From Adineta steineri (lineage: Eukaryota; Rotifera; Eurotatoria; Adinetida; Adinetidae): 64,000 bases of DNA. Below the pieces are notes generated by a model that saw nothing but the letters and a program-made list of their open reading frames with translations, had not been told where the DNA came from and did not search any database. This document shows positions 13,960 through 27,578 of this stretch, piece after piece. The position numbers were made by a program, and so were the translations under genes. Every line of letters begins with the position of its first letter. The first letter of the stretch is position 1. The stretch covers positions 194,210 to 258,209 of the forward strand of contig CAJNOI010000085.1 in assembly GCA_905250115.1 (NCBI GenBank), in the 5' to 3' direction.

Positions 13960-15345
13960 TGTATCTAAATCATTAATTAAACTATTTCAGTAGTTATTAA
14001 TGGCGCATAACTTACTTAAATGTTAGTTAAAATGAAATATATGCGTGTTAACTTGAGGTATACAATAAATGTAAATGAATGAAAAAATCTCGAATTTTCT
14101 CTTTCGATATGCGTACAAAACGAGCTATTCTAGCTATTTATTTAAATATATCCATGCTTTTTCGTTTCCTTTTGTTTATCTATATTTTGTATAGAAACGT
14201 CCGTCTCTATAAGTAAGAATAAATAAAAAGTACACTTACTGATCTCGCTTTTCTAATCTCTAACAAATATACATGAAATATACTTACAAAAGAATTACAC
14301 TTTAAAACACTATAAAATAATTTATAAATTACTCAAATCAATCTATTAAATCTTTATTTTAATTTTCAAATGATGTCAACATTTTTATCGTTGTATATCA
14401 GATATTATCATGAAATTCATTCATAGTACGAAATTATGTAAAGTATTTTATATGTAATTCATTAATCTTTAGTGTTTGATAAACATTTATTTGTATTATT
14501 ATTTCAAATCTCACATGTAATATGACTATATCATCTTCCAATCAAGCACGTCCGTAAAAAATATTTTTGGGGGAAGGGAGGAGAGATTAACCACTTTGCA
14601 GGACAGTCCATCACAGAAAAAGACTATTCCAAATTTCTGAAAATTGTTTGCCCTGTATCCCCTTCCAGGTATTTTAAATTTTTTTGGGGCGAGGGATCGA
14701 TCCTTCCAATAGTTGCTTACTATGAAATAGAGACAACATAACTTGAATTTTTTCTTCATATCTTTTCAATACGAGTATCAACAATAGTAATAACTACATT
14801 ATTTATAATCTATAGAATGTTATATTTGTTGATCATATCGAGCTTTCGTTTTTTCTCAAAAGCTAAATTTGAATAATAAGTATTTAGTATATATATATAT
14901 TCAATTAAGAACAGCATAAACACATTTTATTTATTGACGTTGAGATACTATTTATAGTAATCAGTTTTACTTCTTATTAATTTCAATTCTTAAAATATAT
15001 ATGCACTTAATATTCACCGAGAGTTCATTTCTTTATATATTAATTAATGTAATTTTTGACAGTTTTGAAAGATTATTATATCCTGATATACAAAAATAAA
15101 TAATTATCGATAATTAGGGCACATAAAATTCTTATAAATTAATTCTGATATATATATATATACTGCATAATCTCGAAGTCTTTCATATTATTTTTGCAAG
15201 TATTCAAATGAAGTTTTGAGCACGAAACTAAAATTCATCAAAGGAAATAAAACATTTATTTTCTTTCTTCTTTTTATTTTATTTAACAAAACAATGGCAA
15301 TGAACAGTTATGTTCTTATTTGATGTTATCAATTGTTTTGTATAT
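13960..15345. other. intergenic region upstream of Piwi, with a possible element remnant
   Basis: Mostly AT-rich with no credible gene. From about 14540 to 14710 the sequence is GC-richer, with G/C runs near both sides (TTTTTGGGGGAAGGG near 14567 and GGGGCGAGGGATCGATCC near 14685), like a decayed non-autonomous transposon. The rest has only simple AT repeats. Confidence 0.4.
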
Positions 15346-15899
15346 TTATTCATTGTCAACATTAGCTGTGAGTAATCCTAAATGAATAAAAAAAAAAGGA
15401 TTAAGAAATTTCGAAAAAATATTAAAATATAAATATAAACCTTTAAATGAAGGTACTCGAACATATGTTACCAATGTATAAAGTTTATGTGGTGAATCTT
15501 CATCTTCATTACGTTGACGAGCTAAACGAACTCGTACACGATATGGAACATGACTAAATAGAGGGATGAATTGATTTATTAATAAAATAAATAAATAAAC
15601 TAACTTGATTCCTTGTGACCAAATTTCCTTATTTAATTTCGAGTCAATACGAACATCAGGTGTTTTCATCATTTTTTCAGCGAATTTTTTTAATTCTTTA
15701 ACTGCACGTGGTGCACGTTTTTTGAATGCTCTATAAGAATATAATTAGCAATATTAAAACAAAAAAGATTTTAAATAAAAACATACACTCCATGTAATCG
15801 TTTATGTAAATTAACGGAATATTCTCGTGTAACAACTTCATTTGTAATTTGTTTTTTGTTACTACCGCTTTCGCCTTTTTTACCTTTGGTATTGGCCAT
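15346..15899 (-). CDS. RPL31: large-subunit ribosomal protein eL31
   Basis: eL31 is a component of the cytosolic 60S ribosome near the exit tunnel. Four exons on the minus strand join to a protein of about 125 residues, the normal family size. It begins [17 protein letters not shown] and contains [93 protein letters not shown] and the end LLTANVDNE. These are diagnostic eL31 blocks. The introns are about 50-65 bp. An acceptor-like ATTTCTAG lies 24 nt upstream of the ATG with no obvious upstream coding exon, consistent with a leader intron or spliced-leader addition. Confidence 0.97.
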
Positions 15900-16203
15900 T
15901 GGAAAAGATCAGATGTTTTAAATCTAGAAATAATTTAATCCCACCGAAAGAAAAATATTGTCTTTTAAAAATTCACTTTGCTTTTTTTCTTCTTTTGTTT
16001 AAAGACAAATAATTAATCAAAGAGATAAATAGACAGAAAAAGCAAACATAACAAGAGAAAATGACAAACAAATAATTCGATCGATCAGGCTTAGTAAAAA
16101 GGATTTAGTAATAATAAATATACATCGAAGTGGACAAGAAAGAAAGAAAGAAAGAAAGATAATTTTATATATAATTTAGAGGATGAAAGGAAATGATTAT
16201 TAT
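15900..16203. other. intergenic region with a short tetranucleotide repeat
   Basis: This separates the eL31 start from the palmitoyltransferase stop on the same strand. It contains a short (GAAA)n run near 16136-16159. No gene was seen. Confidence 0.6.
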
Positions 16204-19144
16204 TTATCTATTGTTGCTATTTTCATTCAATAAGTAATTACGATCATTGGTCATGGAATTCATTGTTGTATCAACTGGTAAAAGTATATCGGTACTAAAT
16301 TAAAAAAAAAAGTTCATTTAATTATATGTTCTATTCAACAAACATGACTACTATTCTATTTGAAAGTATCAATAGGGGCGTACCGGGATGTCGAGGGCGT
16401 TACGTCTTACGCGTCCCCGAGTATCAAGATATATATCGTGGTGTGACTAGAAAAACCTGGGTGATTAAGCGCCATCCTAAAAACTTCGAAAGTTATTTAT
16501 AGTGGTTGGGTGCGACACGACCTTGATAACACCACTTTGTATACAGAAATAGATATTTGCATTTTTCTTCTCTCTTTGCTATAAATATAGGAGACTTCAT
16601 TGATTCATTCTGTATCCTATTTATATTTAAAATCGAATCTAATTGGATTAGTATTAAGATAGCTTATAAAAATATATTAGATTTAATTGAAAGTAATAAG
16701 AATATGATTTATGAATCCGGCTTTCAAGTTATAATATTCGCATTCAATTAACTGTATTTCATTCATAATTTGAATTTTTCGATTCATACCTAACATTATT
16801 GAATTGTTGCTGCTGTTGTTGTAATCCACCAAGTAATGTACTATTTATTTGATAATGAACTCCATCGCCTCGTCTATTTAATTATAATTTTAAAAACGAA
16901 AAAAAAATAAAAATTTCTTCTTACGTTGTTGAAATTGGTATAAAAGCTCTAAGTAAATCTTTTCCGAATATTTCTTGAAAATTTTGTTTCCAACCTAGAT
17001 TAAATCCTTCTTTCTGTGGTCCATCAGCAAACATTGGTGCACGGAATGATTCTAATCAAATTAAAAATATGAAGAACAACGGAAAAAAGAAGTTATTTTC
17101 TTACCAAGTGTAGTTCGATTTTTTCCCGTTAAATATAAATGATAAAAGAATAATGAAGATACACTAATAGCGAACATCACTGATGCAAAAAAAAGAAAAA
17201 GTAAATGAAATCTTCCACCTGGTGTTGTTGAATTATTCATATCCTAAATTAAAATGAAATAAATAATTTTGTTTTTCCTTTTCTTTGTTTGTCTTAGTTC
17301 ATATAAAGTATACCTTTTGGACGTTAGTAACACCCTATACCCATAAAAAAAAACAAGCAGTTAGCAAACTAGCAAGCAAATTAAAAAAATTCTAAAACAA
17401 AATTTACCTGCCAAAATAAAATAAAATATTCCAATGATGTTGCAGCAACATAACTACAAAATATTAAGGCCCAGCCAAGAAATAAAACAAAAAATTTATA
17501 ATTTCCATAAGATATACAACTATTTGTCCTGTAGAACAAAAATAAAATGTAGTAAATATTTTTATTTTTTTGAAATATTTACCATGGACAATGATGATCA
17601 TATCTAAGAACACATTTTCCACATACAGAACAATGATGAGCTCGATCTGGTTTTATACATTGACATGAAAAACAATAACGTAAACCTTAAATTATATATA
17701 TATATGAAATAAATATTTTTTGTTTATTAGTATAATTTACTTCCGTCGAAATGTCGAGTTAATACAGGTAAATTTGACCGACGACAAAGACGAATAAGTG
17801 TTGAACGTCGTTCATCCAATGTTTGTGCTGTTGCTATACGTTCACCTTCTGCTTCGCCAACATAAAACTTAAAAAATCAGGAAATATAAATAATATATAA
17901 ATGTTTTTTTGTATGAATTAATTTACTTCGCTAGGTGGTCCAGCCAAAGGTTTAAACATCGTTCGATAATAAGACCATAAGAAAAGAAATAATAATGGAT
18001 GATAAATAAGTAGATAGATAACTAAAGAAAAACAAATAAATAAATACATTTGCAAACTAGCAAAATTATCTTATCGGAAATCAGTCGAGATTGATTTCCA
18101 ATCATACCGGATATCAAACTAGATTTCCGGACCGTTCCCGGAAACTGTTAAAAGCTTTGTGAAAATTAACAAATACATTTCCTAACCTTGGAAATCTTAC
18201 GGGTCTTTTTATATGATGAATCAATACAGAGAGATCTAAAGTTTATACTTCATTTCTTTCCTATTCAAACTGGATAATGATGATAATCAAGTTATACTTC
18301 AATTCCACTACTAACTCAAAACTGTCTGATTATTCTTTAATAGTATTAAACACTTCAGACACCAAGATTTTCGATTCAATTAATATTCTAACTCTTCTGT
18401 ATATATATATAGAAATATATGAATTCATTTTTCCTAGTCTTTTATTTACCTTTTTTTGGAACACTATCAATAGTTACTATAAAACAAAAAAAAAACACAA
18501 AGATTTAGTTAAAAATTTTCTAATATAAAAATTTCAACTTACAAAAACACATTTGTATAACATATGCATAATAAGACCATGCCACAATACCAAGAATAAA
18601 AACTACCGGAATACTTTTCAATGTTTCAAAGCAACACGTACGAGATGACCGTAGACTCATTGAAAAACCTATTCACAAAAAGAAAATATTCAAATATTCA
18701 TGTTTGCTTAATTTCGCATGATTGATTATGTGAATAAAAAAATAAAACTACACACACGAGTAAGATTAATAGAAGGGGATAAGAACTATTGAAAAAGGAT
18801 AAATAGATATATTGCAACACTTACGGAATAGTTTCATTCTCGAAATGAACAGAGAATAAAATGATTGCAAATCTTCTTGCCGCTGCTCCCTTACCACTGG
18901 AGTTTCAGTTGACTAACAGAGGAAATATCGATTCTCTATCTCATAGACACAAATAAATGAAATTTATTTTATTAACTTACTTGTTGATCTGTTGGAAGAA
19001 GAGGTTCTAAATCAATATCTTCATTCTAAACAAAAAAAAGAAGGAAACAATTCATTTCTTTTATCACATATGGTTTTTTTTCTATTCTATTACATCTCGA
19101 TGTAATTTAGTTAGAATGTCGTTTGAAGAAGAACGGTTAGTCAT
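16204..19144 (-). CDS. DHHC palmitoyltransferase, ZDHHC2/15/20 type
   Basis: An integral-membrane S-acyltransferase that palmitoylates cysteines on other proteins, usually at Golgi, plasma or endosomal membranes. The start, [17 protein letters not shown], leads into a polar N-terminus. TM segments follow ([39 protein letters not shown]), then the Cys-rich DHHC domain near 17580-17690: [34 protein letters not shown] with catalytic Cys in DHHC. After it come [20 protein letters not shown] and [17 protein letters not shown]. The C-terminal [20 protein letters not shown] matches the ZDHHC2/15/20 group. The tail is Gln-rich ([14 protein letters not shown]) and ends with NENSNNR. Two introns are unusually long: 16310-16790, holding a GC-rich stretch, and about 18025-18535. 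The remainder are 50-90 bp. Choice among the ZDHHC2, 15 and 20 paralogues is not possible by eye. Confidence 0.93.
16310..16790. other. long palmitoyltransferase intron with a GC-rich insert
   Basis: About 480 bp against a norm near 60. At roughly 16375-16530 the base composition changes to GC-rich, with several CG-containing words (GGGGCGTACCGGGATG, TTACGCGTCCCCGAG). No coding frame belongs to it; the 64-residue plus-strand ORF nearby has no resemblance to a gene. A degenerate insertion is likely. Confidence 0.35.
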
Positions 19145-20803
19145 GAAGTGTTAGTGCCATTGACAGAAAAGAGGAAATCAGTTCGCAAATATAAATAATG
19201 TAATCTAAAAATAAAATAAACTCCAATTGAAATATTATCTTTGATAAAAATTCTAATGAACATATGTCCATGTATGCAATAGTAACGATAAGAATACCTA
19301 GGATAAACAATATTTTCTTGGATTTTTGCTTGATTTTACCCTATGTAAATTTAAAATTGAAGTTTAATTATAAATAATTAAATAAATAAAATATGATATA
19401 GATGATAAAAAGTGAAGAATGAAAAAAATTAAAGATTTAAATCGAAGAAAAAAATGAATTTAAAATGCTAATCTAATATAGATGTCATTAGTAACAACTA
19501 CAATTGAATTGGTTCTTATAAATTATAAAATATATTTATAATAGACATTGAACAAAATATATGGGAATTAAATTTTCATTCATGTTAATCTTTTATAAAC
19601 TATGAAAAAACAACATTGTATGATTTTGATGTATCTAAAACATGTTGAAAAAGTTATTTTAAGAATTCCTTCATCTTATAGTCAAAATGCTTATTTCCGT
19701 AAGATAATTAAATGAAAGATGTGGTGTAGAAAAATGAGTTTTTTTTTAGAATACTTATCTTTTCAAGTACACACACGCACAGTGTAGTAAGTAGTACTCG
19801 TAGAATTAAAGAAGTAATATATAAAAGTCGTTGATTCAGGTGTAAAAATAATGAGTTCTACAGACAAACATCATCTTCTTTCTTATTGTCACCTACATAA
19901 AGTAAAAGTAATTACTACACTTGCATGTTATCAAACTGTCTCTCTCTGGAAATGAACGTTTGTCTTATGAGATACATCAAACATTCATTTTTTTTCTAGA
20001 ATATCTGTAAACTTAATCATGCGTTGATGATTCACCTATGAAAAAAAACTAGATATTTACATTATCTATTTATAAAGCATGTGAGATGTTTCATGCAGAC
20101 ACGCGAGGCCTCAACGGATGAACAGTTTTAGTTATAAGACACGTCTTATCTGGTCGAGGCAACTTTCCATTGACGAACGTCATATGAGTACACAACAACA
20201 GTTACTACTATGAAAATAGATTATTAATAATATAAATAGAATATAAATTTCATAAAAAAAAGTAATTACACGCAATATTTTCTTGTAAAAAAAATATCTT
20301 AACTGGTGTAGATATGTACCTAGAGATATTTTATTCTTAGTAAGAATGCAAATCAACATGAATTCTTATAAAACATCTTATATATGCTGTGTCATACATC
20401 ATTATGCAACATGCCGATGAAAAATTAATTTAATATATAGAAATGTAATGGACAATACTTTTCATCCCTATAGAAATATAATTTATTGTTTCAACTAAGT
20501 AATGAACCCAATTGAATAAATAATAACATCAGTGTCAATAATCAATATTTAATTTAAGTTTATCATGTCTTATACATAGGAATTATACTTAAAGCATTTT
20601 ATATCAGTAAAAAAGTTTTTAGACAAAAATGTCACGTTCAATATGTTCAAGTATAAAATCTATTCATATATCTGCGTGTACACTCTGATACTGACTGCCC
20701 TCTTTCTATAGCAGAGGTTAAATATGTCACATTTATACAATGGTGATATATATATGTATATGTATAACTTTTATTTAATGACAAATCAATTCAACATATA
20801 ATA
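19145..20803. other. intergenic region, no gene seen
   Basis: About 1.66 kb between divergent genes (palmitoyltransferase - and RFWD3 +), so it should hold both promoters. Around 20100-20180 a GC-richer patch contains a perfect 7-bp inverted repeat (ATAAGAC, 2-bp loop, GTCTTAT) near 20133-20148, flanked by GCCTC and GAGGC. No tRNA or ORF of note was seen. Confidence 0.55.
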
Positions 20804-22695
20804 ATGATTAATAATTTAACAGCAACAGTTAGTAATGATTCGGAAACATTGAATAATATTTGTCAACGTTGTTCATCATCTATAAAACAAGTAGAAGATG
20901 ATGATGTATGTCCAATTTGTTTTGAACAATGGACTATTTCTGGTCAACATCGAGTTGTTTCTACTTATTGTGGACATTTATTTGGAAAAATGTAAAATAA
21001 TATATATATACCATTATTTGTCAATACATTAAGCTATATTAAATTTAGATGTATTGAAAAATGGCTTCGTACAACACCGAATTGTCCTCAATGTCAATCA
21101 AGAGCAAAACGACGAGATTTACGTCGAATTTATTGTCGAACAATTCAAGCTGTAGATACAAGTGAAAGAGATAATGCTATAAGAGAACGAGATTTCGAAA
21201 GAAAAACAAGACGAAAACTTGAATATGAAAAAGCTGAACAACAATTAGCTTATGATACACTCAGAGAACAATTTAAACATTTACAAATAGAAAATGATCG
21301 TCTATTAAAGTATGCGGATGTATATTTAATATTCTGATAAATGAGACCAATGTTTATATCTAATAGATTAACCCAACGTATGAATAATATCGAAACAACG
21401 ACAAATGAATCTTTACGACTATTACCAAACGGACCTGCTCCCATACCTTCGATCAATATTCAATTAGAAACAGTTATTAAAATACCAGAAGTATACATAT
21501 ATATTTCTTAGAAAATTGACTTTTTAGATGAATGATTTTTGTTTTAGGGACTATGCCGTGTTCTTGCCTATGTTCCATCACATCAATGGTTATTTATTAG
21601 TCAACCAAAAAATAATGCTTTACATCGTGATTACGGAATTAAAAAAGTATAAACTAAATCGAAAATCTTTCAAATATATTTTGAAAATTAGATCAATCTA
21701 GTTAATAATATTCATACATCAGAATACATATCATTACATCATACAAAACCTATTCGTGATATTCAATTACATGGTGATTTCATACTTTCTTGTAGTTGGG
21801 ATAAAACACTTCGTATATACAATTATATAGAAAATACTTCTAATCTTGTGTAAGTTATTTTTTGTTTCCATTGAAATATATAATTTTATAAATCTCTGAT
21901 AATAATTAGATGTGAATGTACAGCACAAGTATGGAGTTGTGCATGGAATCTTGATGATCCAAATATAATTTATGCTGGATTGAATAATGGTCAAATTCAA
22001 GTATTTGATAGACGACAAGTTTATCAAAATGAAACATTAAGTTTATCAAGTACATCACCAATTCTTTGTCTTGAATATATAACAAAAAATTCGAATTTTA
22101 ATTCAAGTGGTTTACTTGTTGGAAGTAATGATAAAAGTGGATTTTATCAATATATATCAAATAGTGAACATCATTTTTATGAATTACCACTTAATAGTAA
22201 CTAAATTTTTTTTGTTAATTTAAAGAAAAATTGAATATTTTAATAAATAGAAAATCTATTTGGTCTTCATTATAATTCAACAACAAATCATTTACTAGCT
22301 TCATTTCGTCCACAATCAAATCCAACACGTTATGAATTATATAAATTAATAATAAAATCTGATCCATCATTTAATATTTCTTTGCAATTAATTCAAACAT
22401 TTATAGGATCAAGTATAAATTTGATTTTATCACGATCAAAAATTCTTGATAAAAATTTTCAAATTTATATTATTACTTCAGATAATGGATCACATGGTGT
22501 AAGCTTTTCTTTAGTTGTTTGTTTTTTTTAATATTTCTTTTTTCTTGACAGATCGAATTATGGAATATTCGTCAATCAATAGATAAACCTTCGTTTAAAC
22601 TATCTACTCAATGTGATATTATTGATATATGTTTAACACAAGAATATTTATGTTTATTAGCTGATAATCAAATTCGATTGTATAAATGGACATAA
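20804..22695 (+). CDS. RFWD3: RFWD3-type RING/WD40 E3 ubiquitin ligase
   Basis: RFWD3 ubiquitinates RPA and RAD51 at stalled forks and crosslinks during DNA repair. The N-terminal C3HC4 RING is complete across an intron: CPICFEQWTISGQHRVVSTY, CGHLFGKICIEKWL, CPQC. It is followed by the RFWD3-specific KRRDLRRIYCRTIQAVDTSE and a coiled coil (KTRRKLEYEKAEQQLAYDTL). The C-terminal half is a WD40 propeller: FILSCSWDKTLRIY, VWSCAWNLDDPNIIYAGLNN, GQIQVFDRRQ and the end LADNQIRLYKWT, matching the human C-terminus pattern MVHIYKWE. The long Ser/Gln-rich N-terminal extension of vertebrate RFWD3 is missing, so the protein is shorter (about 540 residues). Introns are 45-70 bp. DNA repair is of interest in desiccation-tolerant rotifers, but that link is inference. 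Confidence 0.93.
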
Positions 22696-23196
22696 TTTTT
22701 TCATTTTCAATTTAAATAAATATGTATTAGTTATGAATAATTCGAATTTTTTCGATCAATAACGAATGATTTTGAGTAAAATGTAGGGTACCTTGATTTA
22801 CGTTTTAAAATTCATCGTATTTTATCGATTAAAATAGAAAAAGAAAAAGAAAAAGACGCATTTTTAAAATCACGTGTATTCAATGCGTAGAAATATTTTG
22901 TTTTTTTGTGAGTTTGTATTTATAAGAAATCTAAAAGCTTTTATTTCTCCTCCGATATAGTTGATTACTTACGAAAAATTTCACCATTCACTACACTTCG
23001 TTGAATAATTATTACCATAGAAGGAGTCATTTTATCTTTCATGATGACTCACATGTTGACGTGGCTCACCTTACTTCTTTTTATTTTCCTTTCAAATGAC
23101 GAAACTCACTCCTTTATAAAGCAATAACATACAACTCATTTTTTATTGAAGATTGGTTTATTTTTTAGATCGTATAGAATAGATTTTAAAAAAATA
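22696..23196. other. intergenic region between RFWD3 and SKP1
   Basis: This contains a (GAAAAA)n purine stretch near 22836-22857 and, just upstream of SKP1, an acceptor-like TTTATTTTTTAG ending at 23168. An AATAAA for RFWD3 lies near 22714. No gene was seen. Confidence 0.55.
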
Positions 23197-23723
23197 ATGG
23201 TTGGACATAAAGTAAAATTACAGTCTAACGATGGTGATACGTTTGATGTTGAAGTTGATATTGCTAAACAATCAGTAACAATAAAGACAATGTTAGAAGG
23301 TAAAATAATTGATTTTGTTTTTAAGAAAGAAATAAAACATAATTAATTGTTAATTTTAAAGATCTTGGTATGGAAGAAGAAGAAGTTATTCCATTACCAA
23401 ATGTTAATTCAGCTATTTTAAAAAAAGTAAAAACATATTTTTCGAAGGATTTTATTTGAAATCAATGATTTTTACTAGGTTATTCAATGGGCAACTCATC
23501 ATAAAGATGACCCACCTCCACCAGAAGATGAAGAAAACCGTGAGAAGAACACAAATGATATATCAACATGGGATCTAGATTTTCTTAAAGTTGACCAAGG
23601 AACACTTTTTGAACTGATTTTGGTTTGTTAAATCGTACAAAAGAAAAACAACGATTATATTTTATTATTTTTTTGTTTTTTCAGGCTGCCAATTATTTAG
23701 ATATTAAAGGTTTACTCGATGTA
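23197..23723 (+). CDS. SKP1: SKP1, SCF ubiquitin ligase adaptor (3' end lost in assembly gap)
   Basis: SKP1 bridges CUL1 and F-box proteins in SCF ubiquitin ligases. Exons give [100 protein letters not shown] and LDIKGLLDV, nearly identical to animal SKP1. The frame then enters the run of N. The missing part should be the roughly 45 residues that contact F-box proteins (the TCKTVANMI...NQWCEEK region of the family). No continuation is seen after the gap, so the gap is larger than shown or the join is wrong. A strong acceptor-like site sits 28 nt before the ATG. Confidence 0.95.
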
Positions 23724-23823
23724 NNNNNNNNNNNNNNNNNNNNNNNNNNNNNNNNNNNNNNNNNNNNNNNNNNNNNNNNNNNNNNNNNNNNNNNNNNNNN
23801 NNNNNNNNNNNNNNNNNNNNNNN
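23724..23823. other. assembly gap (100 N)
   Basis: Exactly 100 N, the usual placeholder for a gap of unknown size. It truncates the last part of SKP1 and marks an abrupt change from dense genes to a region without intact genes. Confidence 0.99.
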
Positions 23824-26800
23824 TTTTTTTACTAATTATGAAAAGTCAACATTTCGTTTTGAGAGTTTATCGTGCAGTGTTCATCTAGAAATTCAATAAA
23901 CAATAACAAAAATAATCATTCTCTCTTTCACTCAGTATAATGTATCATTATTCCATTATAGTCTCTTTCAATCGTTCTGAATAGCACATGTCTTCATTTT
24001 CGAAGGACGTCCACCGTTGTAAGCTACTGATGCAAGTAATCAAGCATGGGTTGATGTTTACATTACTTACTCTAGGTTACACGTGTTCAAACGTAACAGA
24101 AGAAAGAAAGAAAAAAAGAAAGAAGCCTCAGAATTTTTTTGTGTAAGATAAAAAGGGATTCGACCAATTCGAAAATATTTTGAATTAAAAGTTGAAGCAG
24201 AAGACAACAATTATTTTATAAATAGGTAAAGAAAAACAAGAGTTTTGCTTGTGAATGAAATTTTGATTTTGTTTAGATTTGAAACTACAACAAGTGAAGA
24301 TAAGAAAAAAAACGTGAAAGCAAATTTCTCTAATGCAAAATGTTTAACCGATATGCATGAATAATTTTCATGTTCACTTATGTATCAATGGCTTGGTATA
24401 GTTATAACTTCATTTGATTGTTATACATGGGTATTTTTTCAAGGTAAGTTTAAGAACTCAATAAAATTCGATGATTATTAGTTTTTTAGAATTGTTTAGT
24501 TAACCATAAATAATAGAATAAACTATATTGATAGTAACTTCTAGAATATTTATCAATATAATTGAAATTTATTTTTTTATTTCATCGACTATATAATCAA
24601 AATAATGTTGTCTTAAAGATATTTCTCATTTATTAGAACTGAGATTTAAATAATAACAATTTTATTTAAAGGATTTTTTTAATAGAAGTTCGATATTTAG
24701 AGAGAAACAATCAACTATAAAATATATAGTTTCATTTTTGAAAAAATTTATTCTTTTTTATGTTTCAGAAAATGAAAATACACGGAGAAGATTATGATAA
24801 AGTAAGTATTATTTTTAATTATTGATAACCAATGTGGTTTACGAGCTCAATCTAACTATATTATTTATTTATGCATTTAAGTAAATGAATTCTTTCAAAT
24901 AAAATATTTTAGATTTTTCTTTTGTTTTTTTAATTTAGTCAAATGAAGTTTTACTATATTCTGGTATGTCAATAATTAGTACATATTTATAAATTTATTT
25001 AAACATCCAATAATTTCTTGGCTTGGTACAATACTTCATTTTATTATAAACAGTATTGGAGAAGTAGAAACTATTGATCAATGTCGTATATTATATACAT
25101 TTACAGCAGATTGTTTTCCATTAAAATGTATAGAACTTCATAAAAAGTACACAAGAATATCATGATTATCAACATGATTTTGAATATTAAGATGATATAT
25201 ATGAAAATTAAATTCTTTTATTAATTAATCGTTATATTATTAAATTAAATTTACGCGTTTGTTTTTACTCAATCTTTTTTGGAAAAATCCATTATTTCAT
25301 TTTAAACACCATTTAAATGCATTAGAAAAATTTATATTGAAAATTTTAACATCAGTCATAAAAAGTACGTTAATAGAATTTTATAATAAATATTTGTATC
25401 ATTTTTTGTTATTGATCAATTTAATATTGAACTTGATTTAACATCAGTTTTAAATAATAAAATTTCTATATATCGTTTTATTGATTATATGTATACAATA
25501 TCAGAAATAAAGATGATGTTGTCGGTTTAAATTCTTCAACTACAAGAATAATTTATAAAACAGTTAAAAAGGAAGAAAAAACAAGAAAAATTTAAATATT
25601 AAAATTGATTCGATGATACATGGAAAAGGATTAACTAAATATGTTATAGCATGTGCTGGGTGCATTATTTTCTGACGGAAAAACAATTAAATCAATGGAA
25701 GTGATTTTAGAAAATATAACAATAATAGAAAATGATAAAGCTTTTTTTTTGTTGCAAATATATCAAAGGTATAGTAAAAATATTTTAAAATTTTAACGAA
25801 ACTTAAACATTATCAGTTACTATAAGAAGAATTAAGAAATACATGAAAGAACAGTTCTACAGATGTTGTAATATATCATTTTTTTATACTAGAAAAATAT
25901 TTGTTTTTAAATTTTTATTTTTTTAATTTTAGTTATTCAAATGTCATCAAAAATTAGATATGATTGAATGACTTGATAATACTCATTCAATAAAAATACT
26001 TATTAAAGAATGTTATACAGCTGCTGAAAATAATATTATTTCTCAAGGTCAACATCAATCAAAGTGTATTTTTGAATCATTATCTATTTTCTTATTGATA
26101 GATTAGTTATTGTTATTAATTTTGACTTAACATTTAGTGTAACAACGATTGTAAGTTGAAATTAAAACATTATTTTCATAATTATATTTTCGTATTCTTT
26201 AGTATTTACCTCTTCCCGAACTTATATCTACTGGTTTAGTACAGCTGGTCTTTTTTGCACAATAATAATACACGCAATGAATGAATGGATGGTAAATATT
26301 TCTTTTTTTTTATAAACATTTTCTATCATTTTTCATTGAAATCTATTCATTGAAACATGCATTTGAAACAAGCAAACAACTTACACACTAGTGATACATA
26401 TATGCTACAGATTGAATTCGAAGCACACGATTAAAGCTTAATAGAATTAATCCAACAATTATTACTAGGTATACACGAAGAAGAAAAAACAGGCATATAT
26501 CATATACATATATTGTTGTTTATTGTAGTTCTGATCTTAAATTAGTTGATTGTTTTCGTCGTTCAAGTTTAAAATAAGCACTCGATCAATCAGGGTTTGG
26601 CTTAGAAATATTTATCTTATTTTACTTTTTAATGTTGAAAATCTATATTTTCTCTCAATGTGCAGGTAGTTCAATTGGAAATTTATTCGCTCAGTAATAC
26701 GATTCACTTTTACTTTTTTTGTTTATTTATGATCCTATACTTATTGTCTAATAAATGAAAGGATAATTGTGAAGCTAATATATTTTGACCAACTTTCATG

Positions 26801-27578
26801 ATTGTTTTGAAGAAGTTTTTACAATCTTTTGCTATGCCTGTCATAGCTTTAATATCTTTTAGAACATTAGATAAGAGTATACTTCTGTATATTTCACTGA
26901 AACAGGGTGCGGAATCAAAGCAGTACCCACACCCTCACAATTTAGATGAATATATACTGTTCTGATGTAGACGAGAATATCAAATGGTATAACAGCATAC
27001 ATATAGTTTTGAAACTTTCATTGAAGTATAGCGAGAACAAGTGATCAAGGAGCTTTGAATACTACAATAAACGCCAGATAAATAATCTATCGATCATCGA
27101 CTAAAACATCTTATATGTTTATTTCCAATAAAATATATTAATTATAAACTAAGAATATCTATATAAAATAATACTGGCTAATGAGAGAATAACGCTCATT
27201 TACCTTGGTAATCGTGCTATAAGTCATCATATTGAAATCTTTTGATATATAAATAGTATATAATTATTTGTGTTTCTTCTACTTTAAGTTAGTTACTTTT
27301 TTTATCATGAAATCTAAAAAACCAATCATGACTCTCTGGTAATTTGTTAGAAACGATGAGACAATAGTAAAACGGATAGAACTTCTTTTAATATCTCTCA
27401 AAATAACTTGTGACAATATTATTTTGGAAATTTTTATTAGCATTTATTCTACATACCATGAAAAGATATCAAATTTACCATTATCACAATGAATCGGCAG
27501 AATTAAATAACAATCAATGCCTAAAATATATATGATCTATATATGAAAACGATCGTATTTGAAACAGTTTTTGAATTA
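23824..27578. pseudogene. region without intact gene; possible decayed gene fragments
   Basis: About 3.7 kb of very AT-rich DNA with no full gene. Several short stretches still read like exons with splice-like edges but are broken by stops and frameshifts. Examples are a Leu/Cys-rich fragment near 25053-25145 (GEVETIDQCRILYTFTADCF), one near 25667-25770 (DGKTIKSMEVILENITIIEN) and one near 26003-26095 (LIKECYTAAENNIISQGQHQ). They lie on the plus strand and could be remains of one multi-exon gene. I do not recognise the family. A GGGTGCGG ... ACCCACACCC imperfect inverted repeat at about 26906-26935 resembles the ends of a small mobile element. A (GAAA)n-like stretch sits near 24100. Confidence that this is a true relic is low. 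Confidence 0.3.

Noticed and set aside
18277..18528. Plus-strand 83-residue ORF in the palmitoyltransferase long intron
   Set aside because: Very AT-rich, no motif, and lies wholly inside an intron; probably random.
25259..25441. 60-residue plus-strand ORF in the gene-poor region
   Set aside because: Composed of Phe/Leu/Ile/Asn/Lys from AT-rich DNA, no start context; treated only as part of a possible relic.
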